From the NCBI GenBank assembly GCA_022539475.1, contig VCMS01000103.1, positions 62,001 through 126,000 on the forward strand: a stretch of 64,000 bases of DNA, read 5' to 3'. How positions within the stretch are numbered: position 1 is the first letter of the stretch; each line of letters begins with the position of its first letter. This DNA comes from Gracilaria domingensis (Eukaryota > Rhodophyta > Florideophyceae > Gracilariales > Gracilariaceae). Shown here in pieces: positions 32,463-43,512 of the stretch. The notes below the pieces were generated by a model. The model had not been told where the DNA came from, did no database searches, and saw only the letters and a program-made list of their open reading frames with translations. Both the position numbers and the translations under genes were made by a program.

Positions 32463-33608
32463 TCAGGGAGATGCATGGTTTCCCTCTTCACCCACATTTG
32501 ATGCTCGTTCTGGAGCACATTTCAATCTTTGCGGAAGAATATCAAACGATTCTCTGTTCATTTCAGCTTTTGAACCAGTTCCAAATCCAGAAGTACTTGG
32601 AAGGACACTTGATCCTATCTGCGTCAGCTGAGCCCCTAGCTCAGCAGCAGCAACGAGAGCAGAGGGATTAGACGCGGCCAACGCCGACTCCATGGCCTGT
32701 GACGTGAGCAAAGAGCCTGGAGCCGCCTTCGTTGCTCCCAACATACCCGTTCCTCGTCGTTCCTGAAAACCTTCAAGCTGTGGATTTGTTTCCTCGTTAT
32801 TGCCTTCTGCAAAGCAAACAGTAGCGGTTTGAATCGGTCTACATTCTTGCGCATTTTTCATTGAAAGGCATTGCAGAGTGTCCAGCTGCTCACGCTTGGC
32901 ACCAATAACCTTTCTCAATAATCGACTAGTTTCAAGTTCTTCTTCCAAGTCATGCTCATCGGCTTCGTACACTGAGTTCCAAAACATCGCGTCACTTATG
33001 TCCGAAACTTTTTTCCGGAAACGAGCATTCCAATGCGCAAAAAGTATCATCAGCGTACGCTTTTCGCTCAGTTTGCTTCTGAACTTGTTATGAAGTCGTC
33101 CTTGCGCATTGAAGCTGCGCTCCGCTGCGTAAGAGGATGGTAAGCACGACAGAGCTCGGCACGCAATCTCAACTAGCTCCACACTTCTTTCGCCAACGGC
33201 TCTACGCCACCAGACTAGAGGAACTTCGCGGTATTGTTGAAGGTAGTTAACGTTTTGCTCGCTCATAGAGCTTTGAGCATGCCAGCGCATGACCTGAGCA
33301 TCGAATTGTTGCAATATAGTGTGCATGCGAGTCATAGATTGTTCCACACCATATGAGCTGCAGTAATGGCGTATATGATGTTTGAAAGTCTCCATAAAAG
33401 GGGTGGTATCTTTTGGACATTGAAAGGGATCTAAAAGGTATGCAGCAATATGTATGTTGTTCAAGAGATGCACCTTCAGTCTACTACGACTTGTGGAGTG
33501 CTCCGAACGCTTCTTACGACGCTGAAATATATGAAGCAGTTCTTGTTTTTTTGCTTCCGTTAAGTGCCTTCCTATTGCCAGGTCGTGAAGATATCTTTCG
33601 AGCTCCAT
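32463..33608 (-). pseudogene. hAT transposase, C-terminal part
   Basis: A minus-strand frame runs from an ATG at 33608 (frame open to 33710) to 32463. It contains the hAT C-terminal dimerisation region: YREVPLVWWRRAV, then VEIACRALSCLPSSYAAERS, then NAQGRLHNKFRSKLSEKRTL. Ser and Glu-Arg after the Pro-Ser-Ser match the typical SSxAERxFS block. The DDE core upstream is missing or too degraded to see, so this is a 5'-truncated copy. The last 130 residues are a Ser/Gln-rich extension. No TIRs or 8-bp duplication were identified. Confidence 0.8.
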
Positions 33609-33963
33609 TGTTTTGGGGAGGACATCGGATATTGAGCAATTATCACTGTCCCTATGACGTAAGTATTGACGAACAACGCCTACCCTTCTGGATGGACAGT
33701 TTTGGGACACTTAAGAGAAATTTAAAATTATTTCATAAAAGAGTCTTCTTCTTTAATTTCAAATCTAGCCAGTAAGATTGCAGTTGACGAGAGCTTTCAA
33801 ACGAGCTACGAAAAGACTGGACTTCCGCTGCCGCCACCAGCAGATCTGATAGTGGCTACTGCAAGGGATAAGAGTATCAATCCGCATAACCCGTAAGAGC
33901 AGCGTAGATGCTGCATGGCGTGGTTGGGATACTGCACTCGTAGACGAAGAAGACCTAGGGTCA

Positions 33964-34941
33964 TCAAAACCTCTCGTAAGAGATCTCGAATAAATCCTTC
34001 ATTCGAAGTAGATGCGTCACTACCATTTCATGTAGTTTATCATTAACAAGTTTATGCCAGTCAGAATATTCTCTTTGCAACGCGCTTAGCTCTTTAGGCT
34101 TATACACATATTCTCCCATACATTCATTGTCAATACAAAAGTCATGCAACAGCATTCTAGCCGTAGTAGTAGGTACACAATCATGGACACCAAAGTTAAG
34201 CTCTCCATTGTGAAGTACTCGCCAATGATTCCTTAAAATTGCGAAAGCTCTTTCTACATGTTTGCGCATAGAAGATAGAAAAACGTTTCTAGCGTGTTGA
34301 AAAGGTTCCAAATCCTTGCCCTAGAAGAGAGGCAATAGCGAATTTGATAAGGCGTGATCATTGTCCCCAACCACACAATATCCAAACAATAGCTTACCAG
34401 CATCCAAAGGTCTAGCAAGAGGAGAAAAAACAGAGTCCAATGCTTCATTCGTAGAAGCTACAGCCAACGTCGTGAAATCCAGAGACCTAGAACTGGCGTA
34501 GACTATATCCTACACAGGAATAGAAAAAGAAACCTCGCGACAGAAAAAGCTGCTTGGGCTCTTTTATGAGCGAGGTTTCTTGATTCACATGCACATACCA
34601 CCAAGTGCGCAAATTCATCCAGAAAGCGGATTGAAAAACCGACTTGATGTTTTGAAGCCCATACCGACTTTTTTAAGCTCCTCTTTTGTATCCGGAATAT
34701 CAGGAAGATCCATTTTCTCAACCACAGCTGCGATAAACGACGTAAAGAATTGGTTCACACTGGTCCTACTAGTTTTGTAGGCTAGTGTGAGATCGTGTAT
34801 ACTTGCACCGGCCATCTTCCGAATCAACATTGCGAAGCGCACTTTTACCAAAATACTTTTTGTTCCGAGTGGAGATATTTCGTTACGGAAAGAAATTTTT
34901 CTTAGGCGATGACTAAAACGATTGAAGCTCGCTCTAGACAT
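33964..34941 (-). pseudogene. PIF/Harbinger transposase relic (Harbinger-2)
   Basis: The N-terminal part (34615-34941) has LVKVRFAMLIRKMAGASIHD and TSVNQFFTSFIAAVVEKMD, the helix-turn-helix region of Harbinger enzymes. In the frame of 33964-34448, GYCVVGDNDHALSNSLLP carries Asp 2 and RKHVERAFAILRNHWRVL carries the Glu, with LLHDFCIDNE as the usual C-terminal block. A TAG near 34320 interrupts that frame. The segment around Asp 1 (about 34450-34600) is damaged. A different lineage from Harbinger-1 by sequence. Confidence 0.82.
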
Positions 34942-35475
34942 TTGAAGAGCTCCGAAAAAGTCTTTACCTGAGTAACACTTGGTTCTTCAAAAGATTATTT
35001 TACACACGGTGAAATGCTTTGATTCTGTTTCGTTCTTTTCAATTGTATTTCTCTAAGAAAAGCAGTGACGGCATACATATTGTAGAGTGTAAAATGATGA
35101 ATTTCATCATCCGTGGTAGAGCGCGAAGAGAGATACGAGTAATTCGTACTTTCGATAATACTAAAAAGGGAAGAGTAGGTAAAAGACGTACGCGCACTTC
35201 CAATGCGCGATAATGATGACTTTCGATCCACTGCAGTGCAGGTTTTCTATTGCAAGCTTCACGATGACGAAAGCGAGAAAAATGCATTGGGACGGCACAC
35301 AAAATGGGCACCACTGCTCCGACCGGCTGTGCTCTCCGTGGTTTGTGACGCAGACAGCGCTCTGCACCTTTAGTTCATGCAAAAGTACTGCAATCTCGAG
35401 CAGTGCTATCCTCGTCTCACGCGCGTCAAACGTGACCCGCCATAATCTTCGTCTTAATTTTCACTCTCGTGACCG

Positions 35476-35929
35476 TCATTGACAAAGCGTCTTCGTATTC
35501 CTCCTACAGCCAGTTTCCGCCCTGAAATATGTCTTCAGGCTTCCATTCATTTCGCGTATGCGCGGAGTGCCAACGTCACTGCTATTATGTTGCTGCAGCG
35601 CGCCGATAACCATTTGGGTTAGCTCATGCGCCCGCTGTTCCAGCTGTCGCCAGAGACGGGCCCTGTTACGCTCATACCTGACGCGGAGCAGCACCTGCAG
35701 GCTGCTGCGATTCAGCTAACTCTTCACGGTTTTCTTGCGTTTCTCCTGCATATTCCGCAGTCTGTACGGGACTGGTGGCTTGTGGGCTTGTCACTGGCTC
35801 TTCATGATTGTGACGCCGAGTACAACCAGCTTTTTGTTTCCGCGCTCCCTTCCTGCAAAGAACAGGTTTTGGTGCGCTTGGTATAGTGAAAAGCTCCGCA
35901 GCGTCCAAAAAAGCATTTGTTTTGGCCAC
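35476..35929 (-). pseudogene. Hypothetical protein, two frame-shifted pieces
   Basis: A frame at 35672-35929 (Ala/Glu/Gln-rich, with CTRRHNHEEPV) overlaps a frame at 35476-35694 (RVRYERNRARLWRQLEQRAHEL..., Arg/Gln-rich, probably helical). Together they would give about 150 residues with one frameshift near 35680. No family is recognised. It could be a Harbinger accessory (SANT-type) protein, given its neighbour, but no SANT tryptophans are evident. Confidence 0.3.
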
Positions 35930-37568
35930 CTGTCAAGCAGTCCAACCCGCTATCTCTCAGTACTATAGTGAACAACCTTCCGCAACATTATTTCCACTTC
36001 TCATCCATTCTGCCACCAGCACTGCTTAAATGCATGTATCTTTTTCTCCCATTTGTTCCTTTCTTGCCAACAGGCTCACTCGCCGAGTTCCCATTCCATC
36101 TGAAGCACCAATTTTGACGCTGCTGTGTATCGATGCATTGCAAAACCCTACTTCCAGCAAGTTTTCAAAGCGAGCGAACCACACGACTATTAACTGCACC
36201 GACCCGATGCTCAAACGCTAAGCAATTATTTGTCTCGTAGGCACCTCCACTACACTCTCCGCATTTGTCCCCGCCAATTGTCATGCAGGTTACAAAGCTC
36301 CCTCGCTCTTCAGCGCAAGCTCAAGAGGCTGGACCCGTGCTATGATTCTTCTCTTTTTTGGCATTTGATCTGAATTCTGTTGGTAATAGACCAGAATCCG
36401 TTCGATGACAGTTGCTGAAAGATGAATTTTTTTCTCGTCCATTCTTATCAAGGAGACCATGAGGAAATGTCTCATTGACCCATTGGATACGGCGTCTTTA
36501 GAAGCTGTACCCAAAGAACTCGTATATGATATTTCTATCACAGCTTGACGACTGCCCTTGCGCCGCTTGCCAAAGGGCGCTTTGCAGAAGCCCTGGATGT
36601 CGCGTTGAGGGAACATTTTAATCTTCGAAGCAAAAGGATCGGAAAAATCGCGATTTGGTTGTTGATAAGGGGTTCGCCGACGAACCGTTTGATACACAGG
36701 TTGATTTCTTGCATGGTACTCAAGACTGTCCTTTTATATCTCTTATAGCCGCATTTGATGATCGTGAACCTCAATTAGGCTGTCAGAAATTTTCGGAGAA
36801 CAAGGATTTCAGGTCATGCAGAGACGAATACCATAGATGTTCTAAAGGCAAAGTTTGCTGCCATGTTCAGGTTGGAAGAGGACCTTCAAATTGTATATAT
36901 TGCGTTTCACTGTATTCTGGACTTTTCATGTCTTCAAAATACTCAATAAACATCTTCTTTAGTGTTCTCACAGTATGTTGATGAGCACGAACTTATAAGG
37001 AAAAAAGGAAGAAGAAGAAGATTAACAAAAGGCATGAGTTGTTGACCAGGATGCTAACGTTTTCTGGTAAGCTGATTACTCAGAACTTCTCTCGATTAAC
37101 TCAAACCCTTTAAGAAACATCGATGATCGTCTACTTCACAAGTTATCGTCATCAACGCTGGATACCTCCATTGTCTTCATCCGTCTCTTCCCTAGTGATC
37201 ATTTGGATAGAATGTGTACTGTCTGTGTCTGATGGAGGGGTTCAAGTGCTTACTCTATGCCTGCTTCGTACCGAAATCTGAGGTATGCAGTATCTTTGTC
37301 GCATTCTATCCGTGCGTATGGTTAGTTTATACATGGCATTCCCACAGAACAAGCACAGTGCCAATCTCGAAAAATTACAATTATTATTCCGTTACGTTTG
37401 CCATCATCAGACATGCATTAGGTACGCATACGACACCTGTTCGACATGGATATATCTTATATATGAAATTGTGCCAAAAGAGACAAAGCGCGGTCACATG
37501 AAACCCTGTATCAGACATAAAGCGTACATAACCCACCTAGATGTTTACCTGGGCTTCTGGCCATCGAC
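35930..37568. other. No gene supported
   Basis: Overlapping short ORFs on both strands (for example 36290-36697 minus and 36655-36981 plus) without motifs. An A/G-rich tract lies near 37000-37030. Confidence 0.4.
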
Positions 37569-38022
37569 CCCAGTGAGATAAAGTGATGCGCAATGGATAT
37601 CCATCGGATGAAAGATTGGGACATCTATAGGATATCAGTTGGATATCTTCTGCGCATCCAGGATACCCGAATGATATGCCGTGGTACCCCGTTGGATGCG
37701 CATAATTGATGCCCTCTACATGTCCTTCGGATGTACAATAACTATTCCAAAGATATTCATATGATGCACGAAGATATTACAAATGGATATCCGGAAATCC
37801 ATGGTGCATCATTTGAACATCGCGAAATCAAATGGACATCTCTTCGTACATCATATGCGTATCAGGCGGTTATCGTTTGGATATACTTCATGCATCATCT
37901 GAGCATCATTTACGTATATCATATGGACATGTAAAGGATATCAAATGAACATCTTCAGGTTTCGTAATTCTAATATGGGTTATCTGGAGGATATCATCCG
38001 GACATCAATTCACCCCTCTGGG
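37569..38022 (+). mobile_element. Divergent relative of the 433-bp family (454 bp)
   Basis: Ends are CCCAGTGAG and CTCTGGG; flanking triplets are GAC (37566-37568) and GAA (38023-38025), one mismatch. The interior has the same style as the 433-bp elements, with many GGATATC, GGACATC and CATC motifs, but the sequence does not align base for base. It also carries its own repeated motif (GATGCAT/GCATCAT). Probably a second subfamily using the same or a related transposase. Confidence 0.6.
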
Positions 38023-38383
38023 GAAAATGTTCAAAACATTTTCGTACAAACGTTTCAAATGATCATATGCTCTTCTCGTCCGACTTATGTATTCGAATCA
38101 GGCTTCTTTCTTTAATATCTCTTCGTTTTTGTTGTTTGTAGACTCCAACATGTCCAATATTTATATTGAAGAAGAAGTTTGCTGGATAAACGCATGCATC
38201 GAACTCCCAGCTGCAGATGTTGCATTTTGAAGCTCTCCTCTGCCCATTTTCTTATCATGTTGCTCGAGCTGCATCTTTATCATTTCCTCAAGACTGACCG
38301 CATAGATCTTCATAGACCAATGCGTACTTGGCATACAGTCATGAAGTTTGTCTTTGCTTGCGCTTTTTTGTGATCTTAAGCGT

Positions 38384-38887
38384 TTAAAATGCTTGACACC
38401 TCCCTATCTCCACTTGAAAGTCTCTGCTTCCTCCCCATAGCAGTCTTAATAATATGGCAACAACACCGAAAGAAGCACCAGCGCCTCGAGGAAGTGCTCT
38501 GGTCAAAAAATGTCCAACAGTGCTGTCGAATTCCGCGTATGCCAATCCAAGTATGCAATAGGTGAAAAATGCACGACGTCCCACAGCAGAAAATTTGTTC
38601 GAATTGGAAACAGAGTGACAGAAGTTTTCAAATAGAACCTCACCATTAGTTCTTAAAACATCGTATTTGCTCATTACCTTAATCCACAAATCTTTGTTTT
38701 GCTTCCAAACTGTAGAAATTTTCTTTCCTGCACGTCTTACAGAACGCATAACATTATCAAGTACGTTAACAATAGGACCAGTAAACTTCTCGAGAGACAT
38801 AAACGCGAGATCGTTAGGCCGTCCCGCAATTGTCTCCCACAAATCTTCACCCCTAGCCAAAATCCTGCTGGGATCTTGGAATTCCAC
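38384..38887 (-). CDS. Unrecognised protein, ATG-less open frame
   Basis: A 167-codon minus-strand frame begins right after an upstream TAG and has no ATG at its start; the bases CAG|GTG at the boundary could be a splice acceptor or an insertion junction. The middle is well-formed (for example ISTVWKQNKDLWIKVMSKYD and SAVGRRAFFTYCILGLAYAE) and the C-terminus is hydrophobic (SFGVVAILLRLLWGG), possibly a membrane segment. No family is recognised. It could be an exon, or a fragment of a larger gene. Confidence 0.4.
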   Translation of the reverse strand: MEFQDPSRILARGEDLWETIAGRPNDLAFMSLEKFTGPIVNVLDNVMRSVRRAGKKISTVWKQNKDLWIKVMSKYDVLRTNGEVLFENFCHSVSNSNKFSAVGRRAFFTYCILGLAYAEFDSTVGHFLTRALPRGAGASFGVVAILLRLLWGGSRDFQVEIGRCQAF

Positions 38888-39544
38888 CTGCTACGATTGC
38901 AATATTTTGCTTGGTTTCATCATCGTCACATACAAGCACCAGTAATCGACAAAATTCGTCTTCAGAGAACTCTGGTACATTAAGTGTTTTTTATGTAGGA
39001 GACTTTCTTTTCATTGACGTTCGTCATATTCCCTTACTACACCAGTCATCTTGTCTGGAAGTCTACTGAAAACCCTTTTAGGTTTCGCTTAACGAGTTTT
39101 GAATGGCGGACAACAACGGAGTTTTAAGTAAAGGAAGGATTAACATTGCGCGACGGTGAGGACCGAGATTGACTTGGATCATCAATTTGCTAGATAATAT
39201 CGTTGTAGAAAGTCATGGTGAAGACCAAAGATGTTAAATTGTTCTAGAAGAAGATAAGAGGACGCTAGAACCTCTGGATGGCAGACGAAGTAGTGAAGAG
39301 GCAGGAGTTTGGTACAACAAATGCAAAAAGAGTGACGTCTTTTGTGCAGTCCAAATTCAGGTTGGCGTGCTATACTCTGTTCGAGGACAACTGGCAAATT
39401 CTTTCCCTGTGAAAGGGAATCGCTGACGCAGTTCGCTTGCTTGTGGCTTTCCTTGTGTGCTGTACGAAGTGGGGAGCGTGGAATTTTCGCTCTACAGACG
39501 ATATTGGTCTGGGCACGTTGCAGGCGCTGACAATGAGTCGCTCT

Positions 39545-40810
39545 TTAAGCCAATAAACAATGCACCAAAATGAAAATTAGCTCTGAGCTACTCGGATTCG
39601 ATATCACGAAATTGGCCCCCCGTTCCTCACCAATATCCGTCTGCTCTACACCCCGAAGTTTAGTTCGATGCTTTTTACGCGGCTCTCGCAACGCATTAAA
39701 AATGATTCCTGCCGTGAGAACCACAACTCTGCTCGTGTTAGTCATCACTGTTCCTCCCTCCTGCACCTCGATTTCTCTTACGAGGGAACGTACCTGTGAG
39801 AAGAATGTCGCAATCAAATCTTTCCGGCCCACATTGGTGTTTTCCGGATCAACTTCAGCAATATTCTTCAAAGGATTGACAAAAGTCCTGTAGATTTTGC
39901 GACACGAACTGCCACTTTTTTCAAACCCTGAAACGGTGTTTGGGTACGTTCATGGGTTAAACAGCGCCTCTGCAATACATTCCGTTACGTGAAACACATC
40001 TAATAAATTTGCTTGTCTCACGAACTGGTGTATGTATCGCTGCAGATGAGATTGAAATGAAGAGAAAATACTCACATCTAGAGGCTGCAGGATGTGGGAT
40101 GTATGTGACGGAAGCACGACAACTGCCACCTTTTTCTCTTCCAGAAAGAAGCACATTAACTGAACATGGGCCGCATATCCCTCTGGAAGCAACCAAACGT
40201 AATCCTCATCCAAATGGTGGTCCTCGAGTTTTTCTACCAGCTTCTCCGCCCATTCCATGAAGGTTGCCCTCTGAGCACCAAAACGGTTGCGCTTAAAGAT
40301 AAGAGCACTGGGCACGAAATCATGCCGTGCTTGCACAAGCCCCAGTACTCGGCGAAAGTGCGCCTGTCTGCCTCGTAATACAATAGATGCTGTGAGGCAT
40401 TCGAAATATTTGGAGAAAACTGGCATCACAGTGACATGATCCCCTAGAAGAAAGACACGGGGTATGCACGGGGTATTTACGGGTTTATTTAGAAAATTGG
40501 GTGTTGAAAATCACAGTCTACCCCGTGCACTACCCGTGCAAATCCTGATTTTGAACACTTAAGTTTCTAAACAAACCCGTGCACCCGCCGTATTCACTCC
40601 ACGCCAAAATGATTCTACTAGGGGATCGAGATTTTCTCTCGTGCACACAAGTGTTTCAACCAACTTTTTATCTGTTGGCCCATGGGCCAATTCCCGTTCG
40701 CAAACTACGACCTACAATGCGTTTAAACGCGGCTCCGGTCTCATTAGCGTTGAAAATGCTGGGGGTCACGGATACCATAGCGATCAGCCGCGGTATTGAG
40801 GATACATATC
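39545..40810 (-). pseudogene. pogo-like (Tc1/mariner superfamily) transposase, cut by a MITE
   Basis: Read on the minus strand from about 40810. FNANETGAAFKR is the first catalytic block of pogo/jerky-type DDE enzymes, usually NADETG, with Asn replacing the catalytic Asp. After a frameshift, TRENLDHVTVMPVFS follows once the MITE at 40442-40623 is removed. Then come YVWLLPEGYAAHVQLM, VVVLPSHTSHILQPLDVSIF and a C-terminal tail. A TGA near 39957 interrupts a block that otherwise continues in frame to 39545. Length from the first block is about 360 codons; the N-terminal DNA-binding domain is not visible. Non-functional. Confidence 0.82.
40442..40623. mobile_element. 182-bp MITE with GATC target duplication
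   Basis: Ends are CCCTAGAAGAA and ATTCTACTAGGG, inverted repeats with one mismatch. GATC flanks both sides (40438-40441 and 40624-40627). Removing the element and one GATC restores the reading frame of the pogo-like transposase across the site. The interior has a second inverted pair built on ACGGGTTT/AAACCCGT. The family is unknown. Confidence 0.85.
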
Positions 40811-40811
40811 C

Positions 40812-41943
40812 GTAGTATATCACCCCCAATCAGCGGGGGTTAAACCTGAACAAGTGGTGACGTCGCGGGCTCCAGGGCACGTGTGTACTATACAACGTGA
40901 GGCTTGCGTGTGCGTGCATGGCTGGAATTAGTTTATTTTCTCCAATTTAGAATTAATATTCGCTAAGTAGTATAAGTATGTGGCCGAGGCGGTGCAAGAC
41001 TAAGGCACCTACCGGTCTTTCACATGTCATTAGGCTCGTGAGAGCCGGAGGGGCGCTACGGGGTACTAGACCCGCCGAAGCCATCCTCCCACACCAAATG
41101 GCAAAGTCAAGCACCAAATAGGATAAAATGATACCCGTTTGGTTCTAATTTTACCAATCGGTTTGTATTGCTGACCTCGGGAATATATGTGCCTGCTGCG
41201 CACCAGAGCAGGCGTATTTATCACTTGGTCACCATCCACGATAGCCAACGGTGGGTGCTGCCCACCTATTAGGTGCCCCGTGTTTCAAGCTCAGCCGGGT
41301 CGAGCCCATCAGCGCGCTCCCCACTGACAGCTCGCCCGATCGGCTATAAGACAAAATCAGTTCGAATCTGACTTCTTTGGTAACACAGTTTTTTTGCATC
41401 ACTCACGTGGATCTCTTAAGAGACAGTACCGACCTTTGGGGTCACCTCGACGACGACCAAGCTAGAGACGTCGCCACGTCTGTGTTCTGCAAAGTGGAAT
41501 ATAGTCTGTTCGCTTTGGAAACTAAGCTAGTTTTGGGGCTAATTGGGGCGCGCGAGGGGGTGGCAGAGGCTGGCACTCAAAAAATTAAGAAATTTTGGAA
41601 TATTAAATTCCATTTCGCGCAGTTTAGTTCTTGGGTCCCCTAGTTTTTGTAGAGGTTCTACTTCGCCGCACCACCCCATTCACTCTTTTCCGCGACCCTC
41701 TCTCAAAACTGCACTCGTGCTAGTTTGCGTTTCCATTTTCTCCCATGTTGCAATGCCAATCGCAACTCATCCCACCTCAATCATCCCATCACTTCTTCCC
41801 AGTCCTCACCATCCCGGCTATTTACCCATTTCTCGCCCATTACGCGTTCGCATCCTCTCTCTCCGTCTCCGCAAACGTCATTTGTAGAAGTCAGGTGGAC
41901 AACTCTCCCCCTTCTCGTATACCCGCCTCGCCCCAAAACGGCT
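40812..41943. other. No gene supported; weak tRNA-like (Pol III) boxes
   Basis: TGGCCGAGGCGG near 40982 resembles a Leu-type box A. Separately, AGCTCGCCCGATCGGCT and GTTCGAATC (about 41328-41377) resemble degenerate A and B boxes about 30 bp apart. No full cloverleaf folds by eye. It could be a tRNA-derived SINE or a tRNA pseudogene. Confidence 0.3.
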
Positions 41944-42873
41944 TCAAATCCCTCCCATTCTTCTCTCCTCCTGTCCCCTCAGAATCCCCTTCGCAGTCCG
42001 CGCTACCTCCGCCGCACTCCTAAACCCAGTCACCGCCGGAGCTCCGACTCCCTCCCGCGGCACCTCCTCCCCCACCTTCTTCATCTCCTTACTCCTCTTC
42101 TTCAGACGGCTCTTCCCATCCCCAACCCCACCACTTTTTGTCTTCGGTGTCACAGGGGACCCCTTGTGCACCGCCACCCTTCCCACACTTCCCTTCTCCG
42201 TCTTTCCCTCCACACCTCCTTTCACCGTCTCCTCTTCCACCAATCTTTGCCTCTTGCCGAGCTCCTTCACCTCCTTCTCCAGCACGTCCAACCTCTCGTT
42301 CAGAACCCTATTCTCCTCCCGCAACTCTCCAACCTCCCTTCCCGCACACTCCACTATCCCATACACATGATTTCTCATCTCCACTCCCAATACCGACAAC
42401 GAATTCCGCAGGCTCGAAATCGCCTCAGCCGAAACACCACTACCACCCCCACTCAGCACCACACCGCCCATTTCCGTTACAATCTTTACAATTCCATCGT
42501 CCAGTTGCTCCTTCATCACCAACCCCAACATCCCCACCCTCGCCTTCATCTCCCCCATAAACCGCATCTCCCTGTCACCCTCTCCGCCCCCACTCTCTAT
42601 CTGGTCTCCAACCTCTAACTGACTCAGATGCACCGCACCCCTTCTTTCCATTGCGACCCCCTCCAACACCAATTCTACACCCTTCTCCACCTCATCACCA
42701 TCCCCTCTCCTCGACTCACACTCCTTTCCTTCATCGGCCACTTCCTTCTTCTGCGACATCCGACCAGCCGCCGTAATCTCGTCCTCTTCCCGCTTTGATG
42801 ACGGCGTCGGCGGTACCTCCTTCCCCTCCAACAGCGCCAACACCTCCTCATCCTTCACGTATCCGTTCGACAT
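41944..42873 (-). CDS. Hypothetical coiled-coil protein (309 aa)
   Basis: ATG at 42871-42873 starts MSNGYVKDEEVLALLEGKEV and the frame is clean to the stop at 41944. The N-terminal third is Glu/Lys/Arg-rich. The middle has a Gly-rich patch (VVLSGGGSGVSAEAISSL), then a strong leucine heptad stretch (REENRVLNERLDVLEKEVKE). The C-terminus is basic (KSRLKKRSKEMKKVGEEV) and ends with AEVARTAKGILRGQEERRM. The length, coiled coil and basic tail resemble ORF1/gag-like nucleic-acid-binding proteins, but no zinc knuckle is present. The opposing plus-strand Pro/Ser-rich ORFs are shadows. The intact frame, unlike that of neighbouring elements, suggests a living gene. Confidence 0.6.
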   Translation of the reverse strand: MSNGYVKDEEVLALLEGKEVPPTPSSKREEDEITAAGRMSQKKEVADEGKECESRRGDGDEVEKGVELVLEGVAMERRGAVHLSQLEVGDQIESGGGEGDREMRFMGEMKARVGMLGLVMKEQLDDGIVKIVTEMGGVVLSGGGSGVSAEAISSLRNSLSVLGVEMRNHVYGIVECAGREVGELREENRVLNERLDVLEKEVKELGKRQRLVEEETVKGGVEGKTEKGSVGRVAVHKGSPVTPKTKSGGVGDGKSRLKKRSKEMKKVGEEVPREGVGAPAVTGFRSAAEVARTAKGILRGQEERRMGGI

Positions 42874-43164
42874 CTTCAGAAGAAGAAGTAGTAGCTGGAT
42901 CGAAGTTTCCGCTGCGATACAGTGCAATCGAGCTAAACTGTGCTGTCCACCCCCACTGTCCAACCACACGGGCTATATCCAACACCATTATTGTCCCTGT
43001 TTCCCTCATCCCATTTCCCGCCAAAACATCTACTGTACACCTCCTCACCTTCCACTATTTAAGCGCCACCTCTCTATCTCCTCTTTCGCGCTCACATAAT
43101 CCCCACCCACCTCGCCTCGACCGGCGATATTTTTCTCTTCCACCATAACCTCACTCGATGGTTA

Positions 43165-43480
43165 TAGCAAAACAAGAAGATATTGCCAGTGGAGGCAAGG
43201 TAGGGACTAGTGATTGTACTTAGAGTAGCTCACCCTCTGTCTCGACTGGGGGCATCTTCTTCTTCCGTCACATCCTGTGTGGGTTGTGACAAAAAAGAAT
43301 ATGTCACCACTCGACACCGGATGGGTAACAATGATAACACGTAGAATAGTTCATCCTCCCTCTCAGCGTCCACTGGGGATATATTGATGTTCTCTCACAT
43401 CCTTTCCCGGTTCTGATACAAGAGAAATACATCTCCAATGGAGACGGAGAATTTAGTTGTGATAACACGTAAAGGTAACA
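43165..43480. repeat. Degenerate ~123-bp tandem repeat
   Basis: About two and a half units. Each has GATAACACGTA(G/A)A or its equivalent, then a CACCCTCT/CATCCTCC block, an ACTGGGG block, a TCTCACATCC or CGTCACATCC block and an A-rich ATACATCTCC/ATATGTCACC block. It lies between the coiled-coil gene and the 3' end of the epimerase gene. No coding role is seen. Confidence 0.65.
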
Positions 43481-43512
43481 ATGTAATAAACAATAAATTT
43501 ATGCTACTATCT

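Noticed and set aside
41725..42618. Long plus-strand Pro/Ser/His-rich ORF
   Set aside because: It is antisense to the minus-strand coiled-coil gene, which has a clean ATG, leucine heptads and normal composition.
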